From Chthoniobacteraceae bacterium (GTDB lineage: Bacteria; Verrucomicrobiota; Verrucomicrobiia; Chthoniobacterales; Chthoniobacteraceae), in the NCBI GenBank assembly GCA_947471505.1, contig CANIWM010000019.1:1-64000 (forward strand): a stretch of DNA of 64,000 nt, given 5' to 3'. How positions within the stretch are numbered: the stretch's first letter is position 1; the number at the start of each line of letters is the position of its first letter. A model generated the notes under the pieces. The model was not told the origin of the DNA. It searched no databases and saw only the letters and a program-made list of their open reading frames with translations. The position numbers were made by a program, and so were the translations under genes. Shown here piece by piece: positions 43,301 to 52,026 of the stretch.

Positions 43301-43926
43301 GATTGGTCACGCTCAACTCCGGATCCATCATTGCCGCCAACACGGGCACGGTGACGTTCACGAGTGGGACGAACGTCTCCGTCCCGACGACTGGCGTTTT
43401 ATTCAACAACTCCAGCGCGGGCGTCACACTCACCAACGCCTACCCGGCATTCACCGGCACGATGGCTTTTGGGGGGAATGGTTCCGGCAGCATTACGACT
43501 TCCGCCGCCACGACCACCACCGGTGCGCAAACCCTCGCCTTTAACCAGACCGGTGCCGGGCAGATGATATTCAACGGCCTTGCGCTCGGTGGGACGCTAA
43601 CCATCACGGGCAGCGGGAACAACAGCGTCGCCGGTGCCATCCCCCAAGGTACGGCGGCCTCACTGGGCACAGTCAGCGGCGCGCAGGGTTTAGTCTTGAG
43701 TATGGCTCCCACTGGCGCGATCTCCATGTCTCAGCAGACTTCCGGTGTGTCGAGTATCACCCTTCAGCGCGGCACTCTCGCCATTGATGGCGGCAACACC
43801 ATCGGCATCAAGGCCGGCGGAACTGTCAACTTGAACGGTGGAACGATCCGAAACCAGAACGGCGCCAATAATAACTCGACTTGGCAGGACGCGATTTCCG
43901 TCGGGGCCAATGGGGGGACGATCTAG
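40348..43926 (+). CDS. Giant beta-strand-repeat/PEP-CTERM protein, segment 1 of 3 (ends at in-frame TAG)
   Basis: This 1,192-codon frame opens with a signal peptide (MNMNKVLTTSVAALLCVVRV) and then DINAGNIGATDTTSATGAWD, the usual start of autotransporter-associated beta-strand-repeat proteins. Many repeats follow with blocks like GTGTLTLNGGTIRPGTTGD and FSGGVTLTSGTILIGGSS, which predict a right-handed beta-helix. It stops at TAG 43924-43926, but the same frame continues at once with SFSTNNAQIVSFTGAITGSG and more repeats, so this is an interruption and not a natural end. The full gene would run to 47687 (about 2,445 residues). Probably transported and displayed on the cell surface. Confidence 0.85.
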   Translation: MNMNKVLTTSVAALLCVVRVNAAVIYWDINAGNIGATDTTSATGAWDGTNAFWNSLADGTAGTFTATTTSLDDLIFSAGANATGASTITLTGTQTGNSLSIEEGTVSVSGGNLSLWGGGLTINAGAGATSISAAVTIEAAQTWSNNSSNLLTVSGTVNYTGGLTMSSGDIRLTNQTNTGTGGLTITGGKLQVGTSNATNLIAGAASSILTLSGGTITTTAGGSGGSRTFGNDLLANGTVLIGDGTFTGNNYTFSGANQTFNGAVLSSRDNNGVSFTTAPATLSGNLTVNSPGAGVAASFTFSGGFTVNGTNRTVTLNNDVGAVTISGPLAGTAPGQSITLAGTGTNNNIGAITSGTNAPNVIVNGDPAGVFKFTTANAYNGGVTLTNSITEIQSDTGFGTGTLTLNGGTIRPGTTGDRSLSNAVAITGGNSTFASSTASGRSLTLTGNVTLSGTPTLTFSNTNVTAFTTGSFTLNSNATFSGSGNYSIRNGVAWGASREITVSSSGTGAIRGALSGSGSLTFLGTGSLSVGDGTAPAVTGSAGSGLIVDGPTITFGTSTSTFSGGVTLTSGTILIGGSSAGGPPPTSGPFGTGTISLNGGTFRASTTQTIGNSVNVGGTVTISASGNPTNNSVTLSGAVAMNVGANVTYTNAVASSSHAISGLVKLNSSPTINLNSSAGTGNFVTWSGGLDLNNADRTLTVSGTAVRALAISGSLKDTGGTGHNLTINGANNVTASGLITAGTGNPGIIYSGTGIFDAGTNASTWTGGFTLDSGRANLDVPSVVGAGAVTSGPFGTGTVTLNGGHLAEGSTSRTLHNNLVLSGTVTMASTVNPGNTLTFDPTGVTVPAAGTITVNGPVTIMTNHAGTTGLTLTGPITGGTGTPSLTIKGSSFGGANITNGIGTVNLVNGGAASTFGNVFVGESVASGSLGGILTASSQNAMGAGTYTINYGGSFSTVTTAFNPTNAINVNSGGTLSLRGAATPSGLVTLNSGSIIAANTGTVTFTSGTNVSVPTTGVLFNNSSAGVTLTNAYPAFTGTMAFGGNGSGSITTSAATTTTGAQTLAFNQTGAGQMIFNGLALGGTLTITGSGNNSVAGAIPQGTAASLGTVSGAQGLVLSMAPTGAISMSQQTSGVSSITLQRGTLAIDGGNTIGIKAGGTVNLNGGTIRNQNGANNNSTWQDAISVGANGGTI
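43924..43926 (+). other. In-frame TAG interrupting the giant gene
   Basis: The codons before (ANGGTI) and after (SFSTNNAQIVSFTG) are in the same frame and continue the same repeat pattern. A single-base substitution explains it. The original residue cannot be told from the local repeats. Confidence 0.75.
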
Positions 43927-43953
43927 TCCTTTTCAACCAACAACGCTCAAATC

Positions 43954-45645
43954 GTGTCCTTCACCGGAGCCATCACGGGATCGGGGCCGCTGACCCTGCG
44001 CTATGGCGGCAGCAGCGCCAATACCAGTAGCGTCCTGCTGGCGCCTGCCTCGACCTCCAGCTACAACGGCACCATTACTGTGGCAACGGCCAACGGTCGT
44101 GGCCGCGCCCAATTCAACGCGAACAGCCTAGACGGTATCGCCGCAGGCGGGGTGACGGTTCCGGCTGGCACTGCGTTTACCATGGATACTCTGGCGGCTC
44201 TGACCGCCAACATTGGCAAGTTCACCACCAATGCGAACTCGATCCTCGCGTATGATAATTTCGTCGGCAACAGCGTCAACCTCAACACCCTCGGCAGCGA
44301 TGTCCGTATCGGCAACTCGGGCACGGTTACCGTTGCCGCTGCGGTCACCCTTACTCCCTTCGGCAGTACTTACAATTTCAGCCCTGGCGGCAATTTTGTG
44401 GTCAACACCACCAATTGGCTCTCCGGTGCCAACAATCTCGATGTGCGCGCCGGTGCGATTGCGCCGGGAGCCTACGGCGTCGCCAACCCGGGAGCCAACT
44501 CCCTCGCCCTCGGGGGGACGGGTCAGACCTACACTGGAACCACGACAGTTTCCGGCATCATCAACAACAGCCTGATGGGAACGGGCACCACCGGCACCAA
44601 TCTCCATATCACGGGCGATGTGTCCGCCGCCGGGGCCACCAGCGTCACGCGCGGTGGTGCCATTCGCCTCTTGGGTGCCGCCGGCAAGCTTTCGGGCACC
44701 AGCGGCATCACGGTGCAGGGTGGCGGCATCTTCGTGAATGGGGATACAACGGCGGCGAACAACAATAGCGTCTCCAACCGTATCAGCACCGCTGCCACGC
44801 TCACCCTCGGCGGCACCGACGGTGGCGGCACGTTCACCATGGCCTACGCCGCCTCGGGCGTGCATGCGCAAACATTTGGCGCACTCACCATCGGACCAGG
44901 CGCAAACACGATCAATAACGTCAACACGGCTGCCGGGACGGCCACCCTGACTTTTACCAACCCCGCCATCGTCAACAACGGCGGTCTGCTGAACATTGCC
45001 TCGACTTTCACGAATAGCGTGTTCGCCCTCGGTGGTGCCCCGACCCTTACTACAGGAAACACCTTCGGCGGCGGGCTTACAGTCAACCTTCAGAGCGTCG
45101 CGGGTAACCCGGGTGATTTTATGACGGTGAACGGTTCGAACCAGATCGTCGCGGTAGGCTCGGCTGGGGCGCTCGGCGTCTATACCACTCAGACGAACAC
45201 GACATTCGATGATACCTCGTTCACCAATGCGACAAATCTAAATTTGGATGGCAACACTCCCGCATTCAACAAGACCTTAAGCGGTAGCAAGACGATCAAT
45301 TCGCTTCGCACCTTTGCGTCTGCCAATTTCAATAACATCACGCTGACGATCCCCACCTCGGCGATCCTGACGGTAGCCTCGGGCGGAATCATCGGTACCG
45401 GCCACGTCGGTAGCAATGCCGGCATTCAAGGGTCGGTCACAATTGCCGGGGCGGGCACCCTTTCCAGCGGCACCAGCGACATGTATCTCTATGGCCCCAT
45501 TCAGACCACTGGGAATCCGCTGACGATTAGCGCGTCCATCAACGTCAACAGCGGGAACGGCGCGCTCTTTGTGCGGTCCGGCGTTGCGAGGCTCAGCGGC
45601 ACTGCCAACAGCTTCGGGATCTCTCTGTCCTCGGCTCCACGTTAA
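43954..45645 (+). CDS. Giant beta-strand-repeat protein, segment 2 of 3 (interrupted gene)
   Basis: This frame is the direct in-frame continuation of segment 1 beyond the TAG; coding similarity resumes at 43927, and GTG 43954 is only the first possible start. It has the same beta-strand repeats (LALGGTGQTYTGTTTVSGII, ATLTLGGTDGGGTFTMAY) and no signal peptide, so it would not be exported by itself. It ends at TAA 45643-45645 after SGTANSFGISLSSAPR, where reading has left the correct frame: restoring one G in the run at 45616-45618 gives SFGDLSVLGSTLIINAVGAL and joins segment 3. Confidence 0.75.
   Translation: MSFTGAITGSGPLTLRYGGSSANTSSVLLAPASTSSYNGTITVATANGRGRAQFNANSLDGIAAGGVTVPAGTAFTMDTLAALTANIGKFTTNANSILAYDNFVGNSVNLNTLGSDVRIGNSGTVTVAAAVTLTPFGSTYNFSPGGNFVVNTTNWLSGANNLDVRAGAIAPGAYGVANPGANSLALGGTGQTYTGTTTVSGIINNSLMGTGTTGTNLHITGDVSAAGATSVTRGGAIRLLGAAGKLSGTSGITVQGGGIFVNGDTTAANNNSVSNRISTAATLTLGGTDGGGTFTMAYAASGVHAQTFGALTIGPGANTINNVNTAAGTATLTFTNPAIVNNGGLLNIASTFTNSVFALGGAPTLTTGNTFGGGLTVNLQSVAGNPGDFMTVNGSNQIVAVGSAGALGVYTTQTNTTFDDTSFTNATNLNLDGNTPAFNKTLSGSKTINSLRTFASANFNNITLTIPTSAILTVASGGIIGTGHVGSNAGIQGSVTIAGAGTLSSGTSDMYLYGPIQTTGNPLTISASINVNSGNGALFVRSGVARLSGTANSFGISLSSAPR
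45616..45626 (+). other. Probable one-base deletion site (GGGG to GGG)
   Basis: Adding a G to the GGG at 45616-45618 converts the reading from SFGISLSSAPR-stop to SFGDLSVLGSTLIINAVGAL and connects segments 2 and 3 without loss of the repeat pattern. The exact position within the next few bases is not certain. Confidence 0.65.
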
Positions 45646-45656
45646 TCATTAACGCA

Positions 45657-47687
45657 GTGGGCGCACTGCCCACAACTGGAACCCGAGCCATCAATCTGCA
45701 GGGCGGAAATTTGCAAATGAACGTGGGGGGTGCCTTTGGTTCGGGCACGACGCTCAATGTAAGTCCGGCTGGAGGCACTCTCAGCCCTTTCAGCAGTTCG
45801 GCGTTGAGCTTTGCGGGCAATGTCACACTCAATGGCGCCCTCGGCTTTGGTTCCCCAGGTGGCGGGACTGGGTCAAACACCACACTCAGTGGCAATTTGA
45901 CCGGCCCTGGGATGTTGGGAATCGGCAAACAAACGGACGGCAAGAATACCATCGTCCTCTCGGGTGATAACAGCTCATGGACCGGCGGCGTCCGTTACGA
46001 CACCGCCTTTGGCAATAGTGCCTCCGGCAACACCCACCTGCGCTTCTCCCCTTCGGTGGCGGGCCGCAATTCTGCCGGCACCGGCCCGATTGTGCTGGCG
46101 AGCGGCAATAACCCCGGAGGCATTTATTTCGATACCACGGCAGCCGGTTCGACGACTTTTTCCAATGACATCGTCAACAACCTGACCGTCACCCCCATTG
46201 TCGCTTGGGGCCTCAGCACCGGCTTGGGCACGGCGGGAACGGCGAATACTACGACGCTCTCCGGTAGTCTCGTGGGAAATCAGGGCCTCTTTTTGCAAGG
46301 CTACGCCACGAGCGACAGCGCGATCAGCGAGACGGTCCTCTCCGGCACCGTTTCGGTGAGCGGTGCAGCCACAGGCTTCAGCTACGGCACGGCCAGCGGG
46401 TCGCAAAACTTCAACAACGGACAAGGCGGCATCACCCTCGGTGTGACCAACTTCCGCGCGCTCACACTCCAAGGCACGGGAAACCTCCCGCTCGTCGAGC
46501 TACCCGTCGGCTCCGCATCCAATGGCGCGGAAGGCTTCGTGCGATTCGGCGGCGTCAACAGCTTCATCCCCGGCGCAGTCGGCCCCGGCTACCTCTCCGC
46601 GCTCCGCAAAAGCGGCACCGGCAACGATGCCCGCTTCGGCTACCTCCTTACGGGCACTGGCGGCGCGGGAACCAGCTACACGCTACCCGACGGCAAGAGC
46701 TTCCTCATCGGCTCCCTTGGCACAGGCACACGCGTCGGCGGCACACTCGGCGTCGCGGGCGGCGGAACGGCCACCTTGCTCGGCGGAGAAAGCCTCAGCG
46801 GATTCGCCAGCGGCGACATCAATATCCACGCGAACGGCTCCACCGATGCGCAGGAACTCACCCTCCTCGCACGCGACACCGCCGACCGCCTCATCATCGG
46901 CAGCGCGGGGAATGCCGTCACCTTCGCACCCACCACCGGCGACAGCGGTGCCACGAGCGCCATCACCCTGCTCGCCGATCGCACCGGCACGACGACTTTG
47001 CTAAAGCGCGGCCTCGGCACCATCGAGATTGTGAACGCCGAGTTCACCGGCATCGGCGGCACCACCAACGACGACCGCGCGAACGTCTCGTGGCAGGTCA
47101 GCGAAGGCACCCTCGCCTACAACCAGACCGACGGCGCAGTCAGCGACTTCGCGGGCATCACCGTCGGCCTCAGCGGCACACTCAGCGGCAGCGGCGTGAT
47201 CAAAGGCGACGTCACCAGCGCGGGCACCATCGCCCCCGGCAACAGCATCGGCACCCTCGGCGTCAGCGACCTCATCATGTCCGGCGGCAGCACATTCGCC
47301 GTAGAAGTCGGCAGCCTCACCGCAGACAAACTCAACGTCACCGGCACCGCCGCCCTCAGTGGCACGGGCAACATCACCCTCAGCATCACCCTCACCGCCG
47401 ACCCGACCGACTTCACCAGCTTCGTCCTCATCAACAACGACAGCAGCGACGCATTCGGCTTCGGGGCCAACCGCTTCAGCGTCGGCGGCACCCCGCTTAG
47501 CGACGGGGATTCCTTTATCGTCACCTCCGGCGCATTTACGCAGGAGTTCCAAATCGACTACACGTTCAACGGCGGAGGCGACGCGCAAAACAACGACGTC
47601 GCGCTGCTCGCAGTCCCAGAGCCCGGCAGCGCAGCGCTATTGCTCGGAGGACTGGCGTTGCTCGCCGCTCGCCGCCGCCGGAGCTAG
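45657..47687 (+). CDS. Giant beta-strand-repeat protein, segment 3 of 3 with PEP-CTERM anchor
   Basis: The 676-codon frame holds the final repeats, a conserved terminal region (TLAYNQTDGAVSDFAGITVG, VTSAGTIAPGNSIGTLGVSD, FTSFVLINNDSSDAF) and a PEP-CTERM sorting signal: VPEPGSAALL, a hydrophobic helix and the Arg-rich end AARRRRS. PEP-CTERM signals are cut by exosortase; no exosortase gene is in the window. The frame opens before the ATG or other start shown here and joins segment 2 by a one-base shift. No signal peptide is present, so it is the 3' part of one gene. Confidence 0.8.
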   Translation: MGALPTTGTRAINLQGGNLQMNVGGAFGSGTTLNVSPAGGTLSPFSSSALSFAGNVTLNGALGFGSPGGGTGSNTTLSGNLTGPGMLGIGKQTDGKNTIVLSGDNSSWTGGVRYDTAFGNSASGNTHLRFSPSVAGRNSAGTGPIVLASGNNPGGIYFDTTAAGSTTFSNDIVNNLTVTPIVAWGLSTGLGTAGTANTTTLSGSLVGNQGLFLQGYATSDSAISETVLSGTVSVSGAATGFSYGTASGSQNFNNGQGGITLGVTNFRALTLQGTGNLPLVELPVGSASNGAEGFVRFGGVNSFIPGAVGPGYLSALRKSGTGNDARFGYLLTGTGGAGTSYTLPDGKSFLIGSLGTGTRVGGTLGVAGGGTATLLGGESLSGFASGDINIHANGSTDAQELTLLARDTADRLIIGSAGNAVTFAPTTGDSGATSAITLLADRTGTTTLLKRGLGTIEIVNAEFTGIGGTTNDDRANVSWQVSEGTLAYNQTDGAVSDFAGITVGLSGTLSGSGVIKGDVTSAGTIAPGNSIGTLGVSDLIMSGGSTFAVEVGSLTADKLNVTGTAALSGTGNITLSITLTADPTDFTSFVLINNDSSDAFGFGANRFSVGGTPLSDGDSFIVTSGAFTQEFQIDYTFNGGGDAQNNDVALLAVPEPGSAALLLGGLALLAARRRRS

Positions 47688-47727
47688 CGGCAGACCGCAG
47701 CTCGGAAAACTAGCGCGCCGACCGCGA

Positions 47728-50700
47728 CTACGAAGGCTCGACCCGCCTGCGGCGCACACCGAGCATGGTGGCGATGCCGCCGAGCAGGAGCATCGCGCTG
47801 CCGGGCTCTGGCACCACGGTGAAAGCGACATCGTTGCCGCCAGTAAGGCTCATTCCCTCGGCGTTTGCGGTGTAGGTGATGGTGAAATCCTTATCGCCGA
47901 CGCTGAACATGCCGCCTTCCGCGAGGCCGGTGAATGTGCCGGTGATCGCATCGGTGCCGTCGTTGAGGACCACGAAGTAGTCGCCATTCAAAAAGCCGAC
48001 TCCGGTGCTGATGCTGAGAGTCGCTCCACCGAGGTTCACGGCACCAGTCACGCTGAGTTGATCGTAGCCGGTGACGGGCGTCGGGCCGTTGAGTTCGAGG
48101 CTGAGCGTGGTTCCGCTCGCCATGCTGAGGCTCAGCGTGCTCAGTTTTCCTGGCGAGTTGCCCGGTGCGATGGTGGCTCCGTTCTGAACGGTGACGGTTC
48201 CATTGATATTACCGCCGCCGCCGACAGTGCTTCCCGAGCCGTCCACGGTGACTGCGCTGCCGCTGAGGCTGCCGCTCACGATGAGTGTGCCTGAATTCAC
48301 GGTGGTGGGTCCGGTGTAAGTAGAGGTTCCAGCGAGCGTGAGGGTTCCGTTTCCGACCTTCGTGAGTTTGCCGGGGCCGGAGATCGCGCCTGCAAAGCTC
48401 GTGCTGCTCGCGTCGCCCACGGTGAGCGCGGCGGCGCCGAGCGTCACGCGACTCGTCGGGTCGGACGATGAAAGCGAGGCGATGGTCTGGTAATTTTCGC
48501 CGCCAAGATCGAGCGTGCCGCCGCCGGAGAGTGTCACGGGCGTGGTTGCGGGCAGGAGGTTTCCGATGCCTGCACCGGTGCCGAACCACTTGTAGTTCAG
48601 ATACGTTTCAATCTGCTGGCGCTGCTCGTTGGAGACGACGGTGTCGAAGATGAGGACCTCGGCCTGTGACTGATTGCCGGAATGGTAAATGCGGTCCTTG
48701 TTGAAGCTGTCCAAGGCGAAGGCGTTACCGTTGCCGATAATTTCCACGAGGTTGTAGCCGTTGTTCGAGGCAGTCGGCATGGGTGTGGTCGTCGGCGTCG
48801 CGACGAGCGAACTGTTCACATAGACGGTGCCGAGGAAATTGACTTGGCCGTAGTCGATCAAAAGCGGGTCCGCAGGGTTGTTGTCGTTAGGGCGGTGCAG
48901 TGAGTAATTGACGCTATCCGTTGCTAGGAAGCTGCTGCCTTTGAAGACCGAGAACATCGAGCGGACGTTGGTATCGCGGGTGAATGCGAGCGCCTGGCTG
49001 TCGGTTGCGTTGGTATTTCCGAGGAAGCTGATCGCACCCAAGCCCGTGCCGGTGCCGGCGTTGGCGATGAAAGTGGGCGTTCCGTTTCCTCCGGGGACGG
49101 TTGCGTTCGCGCCATTGCCGCTGAGGTCGCTCCATGTGGAGACCCCAGCGCCATTGGCGAGCCCGAGATTCGAGGCGTCGAACCGCCGCGCTGCGCCTGT
49201 GACTGCCGAGACACTGAGTGTGCCGCCAGTGATGTTGGTTGCGCCCGCGTATGTGTTGGTGCCCGTGAGCGTGATCGTGCCGGTGCCGGCCTGCGTCAGC
49301 CCGCCGGTGCCTGTGATGGCGTTCCGCAGGATGAGCGCGTTGGTGCGATTGATACTCAGCGTGCCGTTGTTCGCAATCGCGGCGGTGGACGTTCCGAGCG
49401 CTCCGGCGGTGCCGCCGAGTTCCAGTGTGCCGTTGCTGATCGTCGTGACGCCAGCGTAGGTGTTTGCGCCAGTCAGCGTCAGTCGGCCCGCCCCGGTTTT
49501 TGTCAGAGTTCCGGGGCCGGAAATGGCGCCGTCGAAGGTCGTGTTGGTCGCATTCCCGACCGTGAGCGATGTGTCGTTAAAGACTTTGCTGCCAAGCGTA
49601 TCCGTCGAGGACAGCGAGCCGATGGTCTGCGCGCCGATGAGGTCGAGCGTGCCTCCATTTGAGATGGTGACGGGCGTATTCGAGGGCAGCGCCGCCGCAG
49701 CGCCGTTGCCGAACCATTTATTGCTCAGGTAGGATTCGTTGTGCAGGCGCTGCGACTCGGTGAGGACGGTGTCGTAGATGAGCACTTCGGCCTGCGACTG
49801 GTTGCCAGCGTGGATGGTCCCGCGATCCTTGTTGAAGCTGTCGAGGGCGAAGGCGTTGCCGTTGGTGATGACTTCCACGAGGTTGTAGCCGTTGGCTACG
49901 TTCGTTGGCATCGGCGTGGTGAGCGGGGCTCCCACGAGCGATCCGTTCACGTACACGGACCCGAGATAATTGATCTGACCATAGTCGGCGAGAAGAGCGT
50001 CGGCAGCATTGTCATCAGTCGGGCGATGGAGCGCGTAGGTGCCACCAGTGCTGTCCGTCGCGAGGAAGCTGTTCCCTTTGAAAATCGAGAACATCGAACG
50101 GACGTTGGCGTCGCGGGTAAATGTGAACGCCCCGCTGGCGGCAGCGCCGCCATTCTTCGGGAGATTGATCGCGCCCAGTCCCGTGCCGGTGCCGGCGTTG
50201 GCGATGTAAGTGGGCGTCGCATTTCCTCCGGGGACGGTCGCATTTGCGCCGTTGCCGCTGAGGTCGTTCCATGTGGACACACCAGCACCATCGGCGAGGC
50301 CGAGGTTCGAGGCGTCAAACCGCCGCGCAGCTCCCGCGACTGGTGCGGTAGCGACGCCGACGATGCGTAAAGTGCCGCCGCTGATGTCCGTGGCACCGCC
50401 GTAAGTGAGTGCGCCTGTGAGTGTGGTCGTGCCCGTTCCCGCGTGGGTGAGTCCGCCCGTGCCGTTGATGGCGGAGGGCACTGAGAGCGTCGTGCTCGGG
50501 CTAAACCGCAGCGCCGCGTTGGTGGTGATTGGGCCCGAACCGAGCTTGCCTGCGCCGCTGAGTTCCAGCGTGCCGTTGTTGATCGTCGTCCGTCCGCTGT
50601 GGGTGTTCGCCCCGGTGAGTGTGAGTTTGCCGGTGCCGACTTTCGTCAGGGTTCCGGTGTCGGAGATGACTCCGGCAAAGGTCGTGTCGTTTGCATCGCC

Positions 50701-52026
50701 CACGGTGAGTGCCGCGCCGCCGAGCGTCACGCGGGTCGTCGAGTCCGACGAGGAAAGCGAAGCGATGGTCTGGAAGTTCTCACCGCTAAGGTCGAGCGTT
50801 CCATTGCCGGAAATGGTGACGGGCGTGGTGGCGGGCAGGAGGTTGCCGACACCGGAACCGTTGCCGAACCATTTGTAATTCAGATACGTCTCGACCTGCA
50901 CGCGGTCGGTATTGCTCAGCGCGGCGTTGAAGATAATGACCTCGCCGATTTGCTGGCCACCGATGCGTCCGCCGATATTACGGTCATTCGCTAGGGCGTT
51001 GGACTGCACGTTGCCCGTGGTGATGACGTCTATCATCTGGTAGCCGCCGGAAAGCGCGGTGGTCGTGCCGTTCACCTGCGTTCCATTCAGGTAGGTCTGG
51101 CCGTTCTGGATGTTGGCGTTCGTGTAGGGTGTGCTCCAAATCTTTCCGGTCGGCGAGGCGACAGTGGCTTCTTCACGGTGAAAATCATAAGCGCCCGTGC
51201 TGCCGAGCAGGAAGTTGCCGCCTTTCATCACCCAGAAGACGCTGCGGATGTCGGTGATGTTGGCGTTAAACTGCATCCACTGGCCGGAGCTGGTCGTCGC
51301 GCCGAAATCCACCATCGTCTTCGACGGTCCGGTGAAAGCGTTGTCCGTCGTCAGATTCGGTCGCGCCGCCGCGTTCCCCTGTGTGGCGAAGTTCGTGCCG
51401 CCGCCTGCGTCACTCCACTGCGTGACTGCGGTGCCGCTGGTCGCGAGGCTTGAGGTCTTCGCCGAGTCGAGCCACAGCGAGGAACCACCGCCAACAGCCG
51501 GGCGGAGCGTGCCTGCGGTGATCGTGGTTGCACCGGAATACGTGCCGACCCCCGAGAGCGTCGTCGTCCCGGTGCCGACTTGCGTGAGCGTGCCCGTGCC
51601 GTCGATCGGACCTGCGACGCTGAGCGCATTGGTCCGATTCAGCCGCAGTGTGCCGTTGTTGGTGATGGGCCCCGTCCCGAGTTTTCCGGCAGCACCGCCA
51701 AGCTCCAGCGTGCCGCTGCTGATCGTCGTCCGACCGGAGTAGGTATTCGCGCCAGTGAGCGTGAGGGTGTTATTGCCGAGTTTGGTGAGCGGTCTGGCAG
51801 CGGTGAGAGCGGTCGATTGGGTAAAGCTGCCCGCCGTGGTATCGAGCGCTAACCCAGACGCCGCATTCAAGTTGAAACCAGCGAGAGTGTTCGTGTTGAA
51901 AAGGTCTGCCACGTTGGCATCACTGTAATCGCCAGAGACCGCGCCGACACCGAGACCGACGGTACCCGCAGCGGCCGCCGTGACGGTGGTGCCCGGGGAG
52001 CGGGCAGCCGTATTGGGGAAGGTCAA
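47728..52026 (-). CDS. Second giant beta-strand-repeat/LamG-like/PEP-CTERM protein, C-terminal segment
   Basis: This 1,432-codon frame is the main part of a leftward gene that starts at 53376. It alternates autotransporter-associated repeats ([40 protein letters not shown]) with three LamG/concanavalin-like modules (for example ARRFDASNLGLADGAGVSTW, GNQSQAEVLIYDTVLTESQR, YLNYKWFG). The C terminus is a PEP-CTERM signal (VPEPGSAMLLLGG, helix, VRRRRVEPS). Lectin-like modules on a beta-solenoid suggest surface polysaccharide binding. It has no signal peptide of its own: TAA 52057-52059 separates it from the N-terminal segment in the same frame. It meets the other giant gene tail-to-tail across 40 bases. 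Confidence 0.85.
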   Translation of the reverse strand: MTFPNTAARSPGTTVTAAAAGTVGLGVGAVSGDYSDANVADLFNTNTLAGFNLNAASGLALDTTAGSFTQSTALTAARPLTKLGNNTLTLTGANTYSGRTTISSGTLELGGAAGKLGTGPITNNGTLRLNRTNALSVAGPIDGTGTLTQVGTGTTTLSGVGTYSGATTITAGTLRPAVGGGSSLWLDSAKTSSLATSGTAVTQWSDAGGGTNFATQGNAAARPNLTTDNAFTGPSKTMVDFGATTSSGQWMQFNANITDIRSVFWVMKGGNFLLGSTGAYDFHREEATVASPTGKIWSTPYTNANIQNGQTYLNGTQVNGTTTALSGGYQMIDVITTGNVQSNALANDRNIGGRIGGQQIGEVIIFNAALSNTDRVQVETYLNYKWFGNGSGVGNLLPATTPVTISGNGTLDLSGENFQTIASLSSSDSTTRVTLGGAALTVGDANDTTFAGVISDTGTLTKVGTGKLTLTGANTHSGRTTINNGTLELSGAGKLGSGPITTNAALRFSPSTTLSVPSAINGTGGLTHAGTGTTTLTGALTYGGATDISGGTLRIVGVATAPVAGAARRFDASNLGLADGAGVSTWNDLSGNGANATVPGGNATPTYIANAGTGTGLGAINLPKNGGAAASGAFTFTRDANVRSMFSIFKGNSFLATDSTGGTYALHRPTDDNAADALLADYGQINYLGSVYVNGSLVGAPLTTPMPTNVANGYNLVEVITNGNAFALDSFNKDRGTIHAGNQSQAEVLIYDTVLTESQRLHNESYLSNKWFGNGAAAALPSNTPVTISNGGTLDLIGAQTIGSLSSTDTLGSKVFNDTSLTVGNATNTTFDGAISGPGTLTKTGAGRLTLTGANTYAGVTTISNGTLELGGTAGALGTSTAAIANNGTLSINRTNALILRNAITGTGGLTQAGTGTITLTGTNTYAGATNITGGTLSVSAVTGAARRFDASNLGLANGAGVSTWSDLSGNGANATVPGGNGTPTFIANAGTGTGLGAISFLGNTNATDSQALAFTRDTNVRSMFSVFKGSSFLATDSVNYSLHRPNDNNPADPLLIDYGQVNFLGTVYVNSSLVATPTTTPMPTASNNGYNLVEIIGNGNAFALDSFNKDRIYHSGNQSQAEVLIFDTVVSNEQRQQIETYLNYKWFGTGAGIGNLLPATTPVTLSGGGTLDLGGENYQTIASLSSSDPTSRVTLGAAALTVGDASSTSFAGAISGPGKLTKVGNGTLTLAGTSTYTGPTTVNSGTLIVSGSLSGSAVTVDGSGSTVGGGGNINGTVTVQNGATIAPGNSPGKLSTLSLSMASGTTLSLELNGPTPVTGYDQLSVTGAVNLGGATLSISTGVGFLNGDYFVVLNDGTDAITGTFTGLAEGGMFSVGDKDFTITYTANAEGMSLTGGNDVAFTVVPEPGSAMLLLGGIATMLGVRRRRVEPS
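48581..51490 (-). repeat. Three LamG-like modules at 1.13-1.16-kb spacing
   Basis: The module end YLNYKWFG/YLSNKWFG recurs at 48581, 49709 and 50864 on the plus coordinate, 1,128 and 1,155 bases apart (376 and 385 codons). The two left copies are close to each other at the protein level (ARRFDASNLGLA, NDLSGNGANATVPGGN, DSFNKDR); the right copy is more diverged. Each is preceded by ATAB repeats. Internal duplication is evident. Confidence 0.75.

Noticed and set aside
43924-43926. TAG as a pyrrolysine codon or other programmed recoding
   Set aside because: There is no pyl gene or recoding structure visible, and the gene carries other damage. Simple mutation or sequence error is more likely.
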